Assembly: GCA_022113835.1 (NCBI GenBank)
Contig: JAILWY010000020.1
Coordinates: forward strand, 5,799,501-5,863,500
Direction of reading: 5' to 3'
Length of the DNA stretch: 64,000 nucleotides
Origin: Atopsyche davidsoni
Lineage: Eukaryota > Arthropoda > Insecta > Trichoptera > Hydrobiosidae
The stretch's first letter is position 1; every line of letters starts with the position of its first letter. This document shows positions 30,896 to 41,009 of this stretch, piece by piece. Position numbers and translations under genes: made by a program. A model generated the notes under the pieces. It was not told the DNA's origin, ran no database searches, and was given only the letters and a program-made list of their open reading frames with translations.

Positions 30896-32452
30896 TCCGC
30901 AGTTGAAGAGGGCATGCTTTGCGTCGTCGCTGTAGTCGTCGCACAGTGGGCAGTTTACATCGACAGGTCGGCCAATCCTCCCGAGGTAGCTACCGAAGCA
31001 GCCGTGCCCCGAGAGGAGTTGGGTCAGCCTGTAGGTGACCTGGCCGTGGCGTCGCGAGATTCACGGGCGGATCCTGTAGTGGGAGATCTCCATTGAGTTT
31101 GCCCACGACTGGATGAGTTTGCACCGTACAGGATCTGTGACATCATCACGCTGGCCAGCAGTTTCTGTTTACATTACATCGGTCCTCTCACGTTGGGCAG
31201 CATTCTTGCTACTGCCTCAGTGGTTCCGGCAGCCTTCCGAGAAGTCCGTGTACTTGAACGAGGTGTCGAAGTACACGCCCAGATATCAGGCGGACCTCTT
31301 AGGGGCTATTTGTGCCCCACCCACAGAGCATCACCGCTTCCGTCTTGTGGCAGATGAGCTCTAGCCTATTCTCCGCAAGGCTGTGGGAGATTCTCCTGAG
31401 GGCTTCATTTGTTCTTGCCTCCAGTTCGTTAATCATTTTTCTTGAGACGACAACGCCAATGTCATCAGCGAATCCTATCTCCTCCGTTCCCTCCGGCAGC
31501 TCCGTGTTTAGTACCGCATCGTAAATCACATTCCACAGCAATGGTCCGAGGACAGAACCTTGTGGGACTCCGCACGTGAGGTGTCTCGCGGCTGGGGGGG
31601 CACCTGCTGTGGAGTAGCAAATGACACGGTCCTCGAAGTAGCTGGCGATGGTCCGGCGGAGGTAAGCAGAGATGCCCTTCTTTTCTAATGCTCCGAGGAT
31701 GATGTCCCATGAGGCACTGTTGAAGGCGTTTCGAACATCGAGGGTGACGAGGAGGCAGTACTCGCGCTTGCACCGCGTCCCAGCGTTAGCTTCCTTCATC
31801 CTCCGGTGGACTCTGCTAATCGCGTCTGCGGTCAATCTGCCCCTGCGGAACCCGCATTGAACGTCGAATAGTCCGCCGTTTTCATCAATTTCTATTTCAA
31901 GTCTGACCTTCAGCATTCGCTCGAGCAGCATTCCCAGTCCGTCCAACATGCGTAGTGGTCTGTAGGACGAGGGCAGGCCTGCCGGCTTGCCTCCCTTGCG
32001 TGCCAACACTAGGCGGGCTGTTTTCCAGCACCTCGGAAATGTGCGTTCGGCAAGCCACTGGTTGTATATAGCCAGGAGCGCTGAGGGATTTTATGCACGG
32101 CCAGTCTGATGGCCTCGTTCGAGATGCCATCTGGGCCGGGTGCTTTACCGTATGGAAGTCGTTTGGCCGCCTCCCGTAGTTCAGCCATGTTGAAAGGGTG
32201 GGCAACTCTCTGTGGCAGCGTCAGGTATGGGGTTCATCATAGGAGGGCGAGAAGGGAATAGGGCGTCAAGGATCGTTTCCAACATCCTTGGCAGAGTTAT
32301 CCCTGGAATTGCCTCCGGAATTCTGAATTTCTTCCTCACAAGTCTATACACCCTGCCCCAAGGGTCGTTATCGACTTGTAGGCATAGGTCCTTCCAGCAC
32401 TTCTCTTTGGCTGCCTTGATAGCGAATGCAAACGATTGTCTAGCAGCTTTGG
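30896..32452 (-). mobile_element. R1-like RT fragment in unit 6 finger exon
   Basis: Same fragment, with the same two junctions with finger sequence, as at 20103-21935. It is shorter because about 290 bp near its left side is deleted, but better preserved in the RT core: one open stretch runs from SYRPLRMLDGLGMLLERML through AFNSASWDIIL, GVPQGSVLGPLLWN and FADDIGVVVS. No poly(A) or target duplication. Confidence 0.85.
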
Positions 32453-32531
32453 CGGGTATGTATGGGTTTGTGTTTTTTAACTTTCCCTTCTGGTAACAAG
32501 AATATGAGCATTGATCACAAGCGAATGGCTT

Positions 32532-33827
32532 TTAGTCGGTATGTTTAAGTTTGTGTTGTTTCAAACTAAACTTCCTATTACAAGAATATGAGCATTGATC
32601 ACAAGCAAATAGCTTTTTGTTGGTATGTATGAATTTGTGTTGTTTTAATTGTGTCCTCTGACTACAAGAATATGAGCATTGATCACAAACAAATAGCTTT
32701 TTGTCGGTATGTTTAAGTTTGTGTTGTTTCAAACTAAACTTCTTAGTACAAGAATATGAGCATTGATCACAAGCAAATGGCTTCTCGGCGATATGTATGA
32801 GTTTGTGATTTTTTAAAGTTGCCTTCTGATAACATGAATATGAGCATTGATCACAAGAAAATGACTTTTCGCCGGTATGTATGAGTTTGTGTTTTTTTAA
32901 AGTTGCTTTCTGATAACATGAATATGAGCATTGATCACAAGAAAATGACTTTTCGCCGGTATGTATTATTTTGTGTATTTTTAATGATGTCTTCTGATAA
33001 CATGAATATGAGCATTGATCACAAGAAAATGACTTTTCGCCGGTATGTATTATTTTGTGTATTTTTAATGATGACTTCTGAACACATGAATATGAGCATT
33101 GATCACAAGCATATGGCTTCTCGCCGGTATGTATGAGTTTGTGTCGTTTTAAAAGGGTCTTCCAATTACAAGAATATGAGCATTGATCACAAGAAAATAG
33201 CTTTTTGTCAGTATGTTTAAGTTTGTGTTGTTTCAAACTATGCTGCCAATTACAAGAATATGAGCATTGATCACAGGCAAATGACTTTTCGTCGGTATGT
33301 TTAAGTTTGTGTTGTTTCAAACTATACTTCCAATTACAAGAATATGAGCATTGATCACAAGAAAATAGCTTTTTGTCAGTATGTTTAAGTTTGTGTTGTT
33401 TCAAACTATGCTGCCAATTACAAGAATATGAGCATTGATCACAAGCAAATGACTTTTCGTCGGTATGTTTAAGTTTGTGTTGTTTCAATCTATACTTCCA
33501 ATTACAAGAATATGAGCATTTATCACAAGCAAATGGCTTATCGCCGGTATGTTTGACTTTGTGTTGTTTTAATTTTGAACTCCGACTACAACAATATGAG
33601 CATTGATCACAAGCAAATTGCTTCATGCCAGAATGTTTAAGTATGTGTACGTTTAAATCTTTCTTTCGTTTACATGAATATGAGCAATGATCGCAAGAAA
33701 ATAGCTTCATCCCAGTATGTATAATCTTGTGCTTTACCAGGAGACTTTTCTGACTAAAGAGCACCTCGCCAGTATGAATTTGAAGGGCTTTATCCTGCAA
33801 ATCTGCATCGCATGATTGCAGTTGCTC
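32532..33827 (-). CDS. Unit 6 C2H2 gene, exon 2, prematurely ended (14 fingers)
   Basis: 431 residues, fourteen fingers, then stop in a linker (KLKHTD-TAA) where paralogues have TDKK. Another partial finger (YQKGKL type, then frameshifted) follows before the RT fragment. Joined to exon 1 at 34650 the product is 779 residues, still the longest in the array. Two tandem pairs NWKYxL/NWQHSL show internal duplication, and three consecutive fingers carry YQK helices. Its sister is unit 10, which lacks the RT fragment. The stop may have followed loss of constraint after the insertion, or may simply define a shorter working protein. Confidence 0.8.
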   Translation of the reverse strand, partial: EQLQSCDADLQDKALQIHTGEVLFSQKSLLVKHKIIHTGMKLFSCDHCSYSCKRKKDLNVHILKHSGMKQFACDQCSYCCSRSSKLKQHKVKHTGDKPFACDKCSYSCNWKYRLKQHKLKHTDEKSFACDQCSYSCNWQHSLKQHKLKHTDKKLFSCDQCSYSCNWKYSLKQHKLKHTDEKSFACDQCSYSCNWQHSLKQHKLKHTDKKLFSCDQCSYSCNWKTLLKRHKLIHTGEKPYACDQCSYSCVQKSSLKIHKIIHTGEKSFSCDQCSYSCYQKTSLKIHKIIHTGEKSFSCDQCSYSCYQKATLKKHKLIHTGEKSFSCDQCSYSCYQKATLKNHKLIHIAEKPFACDQCSYSCTKKFSLKQHKLKHTDKKLFVCDQCSYSCSQRTQLKQHKFIHTNKKLFACDQCSYSCNRKFSLKQHKLKHTD

Positions 33828-34649
33828 CTGAAACAAACAAAAGTTTTGTTAATTTTTGTTTTACAGCATTAGTCACTTATGATAGTTACTGTATAAACAA
33901 TGCAAAATTGTAACACACTCAGGACTCCTCGACAAGTCGGTTTCTTGTAAAGCGAAAACCATTTTAATGAATGACCCATGAACACAACATAATGATAAGG
34001 ATAAAGTATTTGAAACAAGTTCCCAGCATAATGACACGTTATATCCACTGTGTTTAATAAAACTACGAGTTTAAACGCATTAAAATTTATGAATTCCTGT
34101 GTTTATTTAGCAATCATCTTTCTAAGTAATCAATATTTTTGAAGTAGAGTACATGGTGGAATTCCATTTTAATATTTTAAATACAATACTGATGTGATTT
34201 TTCCACATGTTAATTTTTATTGGTGACCGATTACACCAACCTTTCTCGTTAGCATTATCAAACTGAGTCATCTTTTCATAAAATTCGAATTATGACATGT
34301 TTTAAATCATACTTTAATGTATAACAATACATTTCTTTAAAGGAACGGAATAAAATATTCACCAGATAAAGAACGACTCATGACATAGTAGAGGTTATGG
34401 CAGTACTAAATATGGAAGATGTTGGGATTGCTCAGATGATAAGCTAAGAAGAACACCCGAGAAATCATTTACATACCACGGAACACAAGTAAGTAGAGGT
34501 GCCAAAACCGAACCTTTGCAGGTAGCTGTTGAGTATTTATGCCATTAATTTAAACTGACTACTTGTGGGTGGCGTGTGCTGTTGAACACCTCGAATGCCG
34601 AGGGTCGGCCTCAGCCGGTGCAGTGAGAATACATAGATTGTCATATTAC

Positions 34650-35693
34650 CTGCTCACACCCGACAGCTGCTTGGGAGAGCTCCCTTTCATGCTCCAGCAA
34701 TGTTCTTTCAAAATCGAATTCTTCAATTTTGATATCATGCAGGCCAGGATCCGAGGAGGCAGCTCTTAGGCTGTGTTCTAGCAATGCTATCTCGATGTCG
34801 ACTTCTTCTACTTTGATCTCGTCATACGCCAGGAGGTTGGGGAAGGACGCTTCTGCTGGCGCTTCCTCGCGCTTCACGGAGAATATCTTGCTAATGGACG
34901 ACTCGCCGCCGTCTTCATGAGCAGGGATGTCCTGCTTTACACGAGGGTCTGCTTTAAGGTGACTCTTAGGGATATCATGCAGTAATACGTAGCACTGCGA
35001 CATTCTGTTGAGTAAAGAGGCAGCTCTTCCGCTGTGTTCTAGCAAACCTCTCTCGATGGCGAATTCTTCTACTTTGACCTCGTCATACGCCAGGGGGTCG
35101 GGGAAGGACGCTTCTGCTGGCGCGTCCTCACGCTTCACGAAGAATATCTCGCTAATGGCTGACTCGCCGCCGTCATTATGAGCAGGGATGTCCTGCTTCA
35201 CATGAGGATCCGCTTTAAGGTGACTCATAGAGATATCATGCAGTAATACGTAGCACTGCGACATTCTGTTGGTTAAATAGGCAGCTTTTCCGCTGTGTTC
35301 CAGCAAATCTCTCTCGATGACGAATTCTTCTACTTTGTCCTCGATATACGGCGGGGCGTTGGAAAAGGACGCCTCGGCTAGCGCGTCCTCTCGCTTCACG
35401 GAGAATATCTCGCCAATGGCTGACTCGCCGCCGTCTTCAAGGTCAGAGACTTCCTGCTTGACATGAGCGTTTAGTTTAAGGCAACTCTCAGGGATATCAT
35501 TCAGTGGTACGTAGCACTGCTCAAACGACATTCTTTTGGGTAAAGAGGCAGCTCTCTGGTCTTCCGGTAGAGACCTCTTGACGTTGAGCTCTTCTGCGTG
35601 GACCTCGCCGTGCTGCGGGCCGGGGAAGGACGCCTCGCGGAGAACGTCCCCGTCCTCAGGGTCGGGGACTTCCTGCTTCACCTGAGCGTCCAT
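34650..35693 (-). CDS. Unit 6 exon 1, four-module repeat domain
   Basis: 348 residues, MDAQVKQEVPD to GCEQ, four modules. Modules 2 and 3 match those of unit 3 closely, including EDKVEEFVIERDLLEHSGKAA. SUMO-type motifs include VKQE (two, one as VKQEV), VKRE three times, VKVE twice and IKIE. Module 4 has IKVEEVDIEIALLEHS. The upstream KSPKKRLPR equivalent reads with altered codons (AAATCTTTCAAATC in place of CACCTGTCAAATC), also seen in units 7 and 9. Confidence 0.8.
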
Positions 35694-36387
35694 TCGCGGC
35701 AGACGTTTCTTTGGTGATTTGAAAGATTTGTCAGTTTTATATTTGCTCCCGTCCTTCAGTCGCGGCGTGGCTGTAGACTGCCGCTGCGAGCACTGAGCTC
35801 ACGGCGGCTGCTGCCACGGCGCTCCGGATAATTGCCACTCGATAATAAAGAATCCATATTTACTAACCTGAAAACCCGATGAAAATTTCACAAAATATAT
35901 CTTATCGCGGTCGCCGTCGACATCGTTGAGTTTGTTATTTTAAATTATTTTTAAAATGCCATGGATCACACCTAAAACACTCAACGCCAGTGTCAGGAGG
36001 TGAAGATAGTTCATTAGGCTCAATAGTGTGACTGTACCCTTTGAAATAATGATCTTATTTTATTTTAATAAAGTAATGATAAATGCTAAAATGTCATTGC
36101 TTCGTTTGTATAAAATACTCGGCGGAATTCCATTTTAATATTTTAAATAAAGTTGTGATTTTTATTTGATAATTCCAACGTGAAAGGTTTAAAGAAACAC
36201 AATTTCAAACATCGTCCCCAAAAGTTGAGCGCTGTAAAAGCTGCTGCGTGCTCGGTGGCGCCGTAATTATTTACAAATTTCCTAGAATATAAAAACTAAG
36301 CAAATGGAAAAACAAGCCCAGGGACCAACAATACGATCAGGCTTATTGTGTTCTCCTCTCATCAAGACTCCACCCAAATCAATCGTT
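35694..36387. other. 5' flank of unit 6
   Basis: Conserved upstream region with the hairpin near 36057 and the ATTCCATTTTAATATTTT block. It ends where hAT sequence begins abruptly at CGTTTACATATG, the true hAT terminus having been deleted. No gene seen. Confidence 0.45.
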
Positions 36388-36860
36388 TACATATGTTTAT
36401 GCGGCCCGCCAAGCATTTTTAAAATTGAATTTATTTTGTCGACTGTATTTATATTTATAGCTCTATGCTTACTATGACTACTGCCCCAAACAATCCCACA
36501 ACCTCCAAAAAGATTTCGCCACCGTCATGAGAGCCGGCAGCCACGTCGTGGCTATCGGGGACTTCAACGGCAGACACCCCAGGCTTCACACGCCTGGGAC
36601 AAATTTAAATGGCAGGACCCTAATCGAACTAGAGTCCAGCCAACTCCACACACTCCAGAAATCCACACACCAGACTACCCCACTGTACACAAACGATCCC
36701 TATCCTTCCTCGGCATTGTACTTGCAAAGGATGCCGACATCGTGTCCGGCCTTAAAACGCTCCATGAGCTCTCTTCGGACCACCTCCAAGTGTTTTCGAG
36801 CCGGAGAAAGAGACCAGGACGCCGAGATCCGACATAAGACGGGCTGACTGGCCTTTCGCC

Positions 36861-37085
36861 GTTGTTGTATGTTGGTTACGAATGTAAATGTTTATCAAAA
36901 GTTTGCGTATTCTTTTATTGTATAATGTACAAGACAGAATTATACGTGGTTACTAGGTCGAGTCCTGCGTCTCTCTGTGTTGCGTTATCGCTGAGGGTTC
37001 TGGGTTGTAAAATTAGAAAGTCTACCTGCTCGGGGCAGGGGCGGAGCTTCACTAGTCAAATAATGTAGCGGTGTATTTGCACTGA
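36861..37085. mobile_element. Unidentified ~225-bp insertion in jockey
   Basis: Jockey coding reads RRADWPF up to 36860 and resumes at YKPKYKSHLN from about 37088. The sequence between has no RT similarity, is less GC-rich, and ends with GTAGCGGTGTATTTGCACTG. It could be a small MITE, SINE or LTR piece; no clear terminal repeats or target duplication were found. Confidence 0.5.
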
Positions 37086-37146
37086 CCGCTACAAGCCCAA
37101 GTACAAGTCTCACCTAAACATCTCTCTGAGCTCCGCCATACTCGCA

Positions 37147-38157
37147 TTGACTGAGGCTATCGAAGACTCAGTCACCTATCTCACAGGACTCATAAACGAG
37201 GCTAAAAACCTCGCCATCCCACCCGAGCCCCCGCCTCGTAAACACCAATTCGAGCTCCTCGAAAGTGTCATCGACATGATCAAAGAACGCAACATACTGC
37301 GACGCGAATGCCAAAAAACTCGCGACAGATCCACCAAATCCATGGTGAAATCCCTCTCCAACTACATCGCCCGCGAAGCCAAAATCGAGGCGGCCTTTGC
37401 CTGGCAGAGAAAACTAGCCTCGCTAGAATTCCCTGACGGTACCCTGTGGCGTATGGCGAAGGCCCTGCACTGCAAACGCAGTCAGGTCCCCCCCCTGAAG
37501 CACGCGGGCGACATAGTCTACTCCACAACAGACAAGTCCAGCGCCCTTGCTGACGGCTTCGAGAAATCGCACTCCCTCACCCTAGACATGCGCGATGAAC
37601 ACACCGAGGCTCTCGTACGAGACTCACTGACAGCCATCGCTGCCGGCGATCGCCCGACCCAAAGCGTGACCCTCGTGCGCCCAGCCGAACTGGCGCACAT
37701 AATCTCCAAGCTCCCTCTCCGCAAGGCCCCAGGGCCCGACGACATCTCAAACACCCTACTCAGGCACCTACCGATGAAGGCTATAGTCATGCTGACCAAA
37801 ATTTTCAACGCCTGCCTTCTGCAAGGCTACTTCCCCACACAGTGGAAATGTCCCAACGTGATCCCCATCCACAAGCCCGGAAAGGACAAAGTCCTTCCGG
37901 TGAGTTACAGGCCAATAAGTCTCCTTTGCGGCTTAAGCAAAATACTCGAGAGAATAATTCTCAAGAGATACCTTCCTTTCAACCAGAAGGCCATCCAGGA
38001 CCAACAGTTTGGCTTCAGGGCAGACCACTCGACCTCTAAGCAGCTCATCCGACTGACAGACCACGTGACGAAAGGCTTCAATATGCACAAGAAGACCGCC
38101 ATGGTCTTCATGGACATAGAGAAAGCCTTCGACACGGTCTGCTGCACAAGTTGTTCG
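37147..38157 (+). pseudogene. jockey reverse transcriptase, first part
   Basis: Open from MTEAIEDSVTYL through LPLRKAPGPDDISN, VIPIHKPGKDKVLPVSYRPI, QFGFRADHSTSKQL and MVFMDIEKAFDTV, the first RT motifs including the first catalytic aspartate (DIEKAFD). A one-base loss near 38140 shifts the frame, and the rest continues in the frame starting about 38141. Confidence 0.88.
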
Positions 38158-38942
38158 TGTCGGGAGTCCCTCTCTACATTATCGATGTTCTCGCATCTTT
38201 CCTGAGTGACAGACAATTTGCCGTCTCACTCCCGGGAGCCTCCTCCAGCCGGAGACCGGTCCCGGCGGGGGTCCCCCAGGGCTCAGTCCTAGCCCCACTC
38301 CTATTTTCCCACTTCATGAGTGACCTGCCCACGCCCAAGGGATGCGATCTAGCGCTCTACGCAGACGACACTGCCTGCTACTCCACCTCAAATCGCACTG
38401 ACACCATTGTAAAAAGACTTCAGAACGGATTCGACTCAATCAGTGCCTTCTACAAAAAATGGAGAATCAAAGTAAATCAGGGGAAGACTGAGGCAATCAT
38501 CTTCACCTGGAAACACCCTGGCAACGATCGCACCGACCCCCTACGAGCTGGCGGCAACCCGATCCAATGGAGCAAAAAGGTGAAACATCTCGGAGTCCAT
38601 CTGGATCGGAGCCTCGCATGGCATCCCCACATCACAGCCGCCCGAATAAAAGGCCACACAGGCAAAAACAGCCTCTACCCACTGCTGTGCGCTAGAAGCC
38701 CCCTCCCCCTCGAGTCCAAGCTCAGGCTCTACACCTCCATCAGGCCGTACATGATGTACGCCGAATCTGTCTGGTCAAACGTCAGCCAACACTTCATCGC
38801 GAGTATCCAGGCCGCCCAGAACTCCTGCCTATGCCTAATCCTAGGTGCCTACTACCGTACCTCGACCACCACCCTCTGTGCCCAGACCAAAATCCCACCG
38901 ATCGCAACTCAGATGCTTCACGTTACCGAAAGACTATACTAG
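38141..38942 (+). pseudogene. jockey reverse transcriptase, second part
   Basis: Continues HKLFVSGVPLYIIDVLASF, GVPQGSVLAPLLFSHF and LALYADDTACYST (intact YADD active site), then WRIKVNQGKTEAIIF, VKHLGVHLDRSLAW and the C-terminal region to a stop at 38940. Apart from the frameshift joining it to the first part, this half is intact, so the insertion is fairly young. Confidence 0.88.
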
Positions 38943-39396
38943 TCCATAAGGAATTCAAAAAACCCCCTCCTCAAAGGGATCGGAGACGATACCCCAGACT
39001 CACTTCCTTTCCACTATAGATACAAATTCCCCCACCACATCCTACTCGGTGAAAATATAACATTCTCCGACGGCTCCCGGGGCACCCTATATAAGAAGGA
39101 GCGCCAAGTTCCCCAAAAACATACCCAGTAGTGAACATTGCATCCTCCTGCCCTACCTATTATTGTTATAAATTTTTATCTTTGTTATTTAATTCGTAGA
39201 TATTTATTACACATAAACACATTCGAATAAAGGGTTTTTCCCACTCATTTTCCCTGCCTAACACAATATCACAACCACAGTTAATCATGTACGCTACCAC
39301 CTAAGTCACACATCGAGAGCCCCGAAACCTGCGCGCAGGACGGGGCTAGCCAAACACTCCACCAAAACATTAGTTATAAGATCTTTTGTAATAATC

Positions 39397-40041
39397 TTGA
39401 TGAAAAATAAAAGAATTTTGAAATTTAAAAAATTTAATTTTTTTTTCTATGCTGTGTCGACATTAAAAGAATATAACATAAAAAGGCATTACGATACAAA
39501 ACATGAACAACAATATAAAAACTTAACAGGACAACTCCGGATAGATAAGTTTAATCAAATGGAGAAGAACTTGGGAAAACAACAGACGATTTTTAAAAAT
39601 CAATCTATTTTATCAAATACGGCAGTAAAGGCTAGTTTTATTGTCAGTCAAAAACTGGATAAAAATGAAACCCTTTGCGGATGGAGAGATGATAAAAGAA
39701 TGTCTGACTGCTGTTCAGAAGTAGCATTTCCTGATAAAATAAATATTATTTCAAACATTACTTTATCAAGATTCACCATTGCAAGGAGAATTGAAGACTT
39801 GTCCGAGAACATAGCAACAACGCTTCGTGAACGCATTGCCAAATTCGAATACTGTTCTTTGGCACTTGATGAGAGTTCCGATATCAGCGATACAGCACAA
39901 CTGGCTATATTTTTACGTGGTATTGACACCAAATTTAATATTACCGAAGAATTGTGTTCACTGATTCCAATGCAAGGGACTACAACCGGCAAAGACTTGT
40001 ACGATGAACTACAGTCAGTGTTGGAAACTTTTTCATATTGA
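39397..40041 (+). pseudogene. hAT transposase remnant, copy d
   Basis: About 200 residues from STLKEYNIKRHYDTKHEQQY (zinc-finger-adjacent region) through FPDKINIISNITLSRFTIAR and LALDESSDISDTAQLAIFLR to DELQSVLETFSY-stop. Between them LCGWRDDKRMSDCCSE is a stretch read in the wrong frame: the copy at 7921 reads KPFADGEMIKECLTAVAEI there, so two compensating indels surround it. The codons up to 39446 are jockey tail. The C-terminal dimerisation domain is absent. Confidence 0.8.
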
Positions 40042-40436
40042 TCAGCTTGTATCGAAAAAACAGTGCCAAAGTTCTCATTAAAAATTTCAAGTAAATTCGT
40101 TTTTCTGTTCTTGTTTTGTTTGTTTTTATTTTGCATTAAAATTTGTATATAAAATCTTTACTTTTTTATAAATTTTATATTTTTATATTCTAATGTTTAT
40201 TATAAATAAAGTTTTGTGAATTATTAATAAGTGTAACTTTATGTGCGGCCCGCCAAACAAAATTTAAATTGGCCCGTTGATAAAAAAGGTTGTTCACCAT
40301 ATCATATATCATATTCATTTTTCATATTGTAATTTCACTACGAGCGTTTCCCTCGGAGAGAGCTTGTCGCGCCGTCGCCTCACACCTCAGTTCATTTTTT
40401 ATATAATTTTAAATTATAAAACACAACGTGAAGAGT

Positions 40437-40575
40437 TCGAAATGGCGAGGGCTTTATTCGAAATCCCATCCAGACCGGGATCTCTGCTATTGTAAAGGCG
40501 CTTAGCCACCACTCGTAGCTGAAGGGTTGGACGACCTCTGCGGTAGTGTCAAGAGCAGGGTTGGTCGTGACCGGA
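40437..40575 (-). mobile_element. Fossil R1-like RT fragment, copy 3
   Basis: Same decayed RT piece as at 350-485, in the 3' flank of unit 7; nearly identical to 48984-49115, as expected from the block duplication. Confidence 0.55.
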
Positions 40576-41009
40576 CACTTAAAATAGAGAGAAGAGAAAA
40601 TGTCGATTTTTGTGGATCTCATTAGCCTAATTAGTGAAAAATATTGAAATAAACAAAAAGCCAGAATTTATCATAGGTATAACTTTGATACAAAATTTGC
40701 AACATTTAAAGGATTCAATGTGAGGGTTGCCAGAGACAGAATCCACACTAAACATGACTTCAAGCCTTGAACCTTACAAAGGGCCTGACTCGGGTCTGAG
40801 ATCTTTACAACAGTAAACTAAGCTGGTGTGCTTGTGGAAGAACAAAGAACCAGCAAATGGATGAAGAGAACATAGAAACCATTGACATTTGATATATAAG
40901 TGTTTTATTAAATTTTAGAAAATAACAATGTAAGTGAGAATCAATGTGAAATAAAATTGACATAAACCAAATATGGAAAAATCAAAACAATTTTTATTAG
41001 AAAATACAT

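Larger units (their letters stand above)
36477..39446 (+). mobile_element. jockey-clade non-LTR retrotransposon, 5' truncated
   Basis: Starts inside the apurinic-type endonuclease domain (VVAIGDFNGRHPRL, then SGLKTLHELSSDHL in a shifted frame) and runs through the RT and C terminus to an A/T-rich 3' end. Five-base CTATG occurs at both borders (36472-36476, 39447-39451). ORF1 and the first half of the endonuclease are missing. A foreign piece at 36861-37085 and frameshifts disable it. A separate copy of its last 400 bp at 47576 is part of a segmental duplication, not an independent insertion. Confidence 0.85.
36388..40298 (+). mobile_element. hAT element interrupted by jockey
   Basis: Left piece 36388-36476 (GCGGCCCGCCAAGC and following) and right piece 39447-40298 are one hAT copy split by the jockey element; CTATG flanks the insertion on both sides. 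The right piece carries the transposase remnant and an AT-rich 3' region ending GGTTGTTCACC, short of the full terminus. The 5' terminus is deleted. Confidence 0.8.

Noticed and set aside
39397..40041. Host ZBED/GTF2IRD2-like gene
   Set aside because: The frame begins in jockey tail, contains a wrong-frame stretch between two indels and lacks the rest of the transposase; it is flanked by a hAT terminus.
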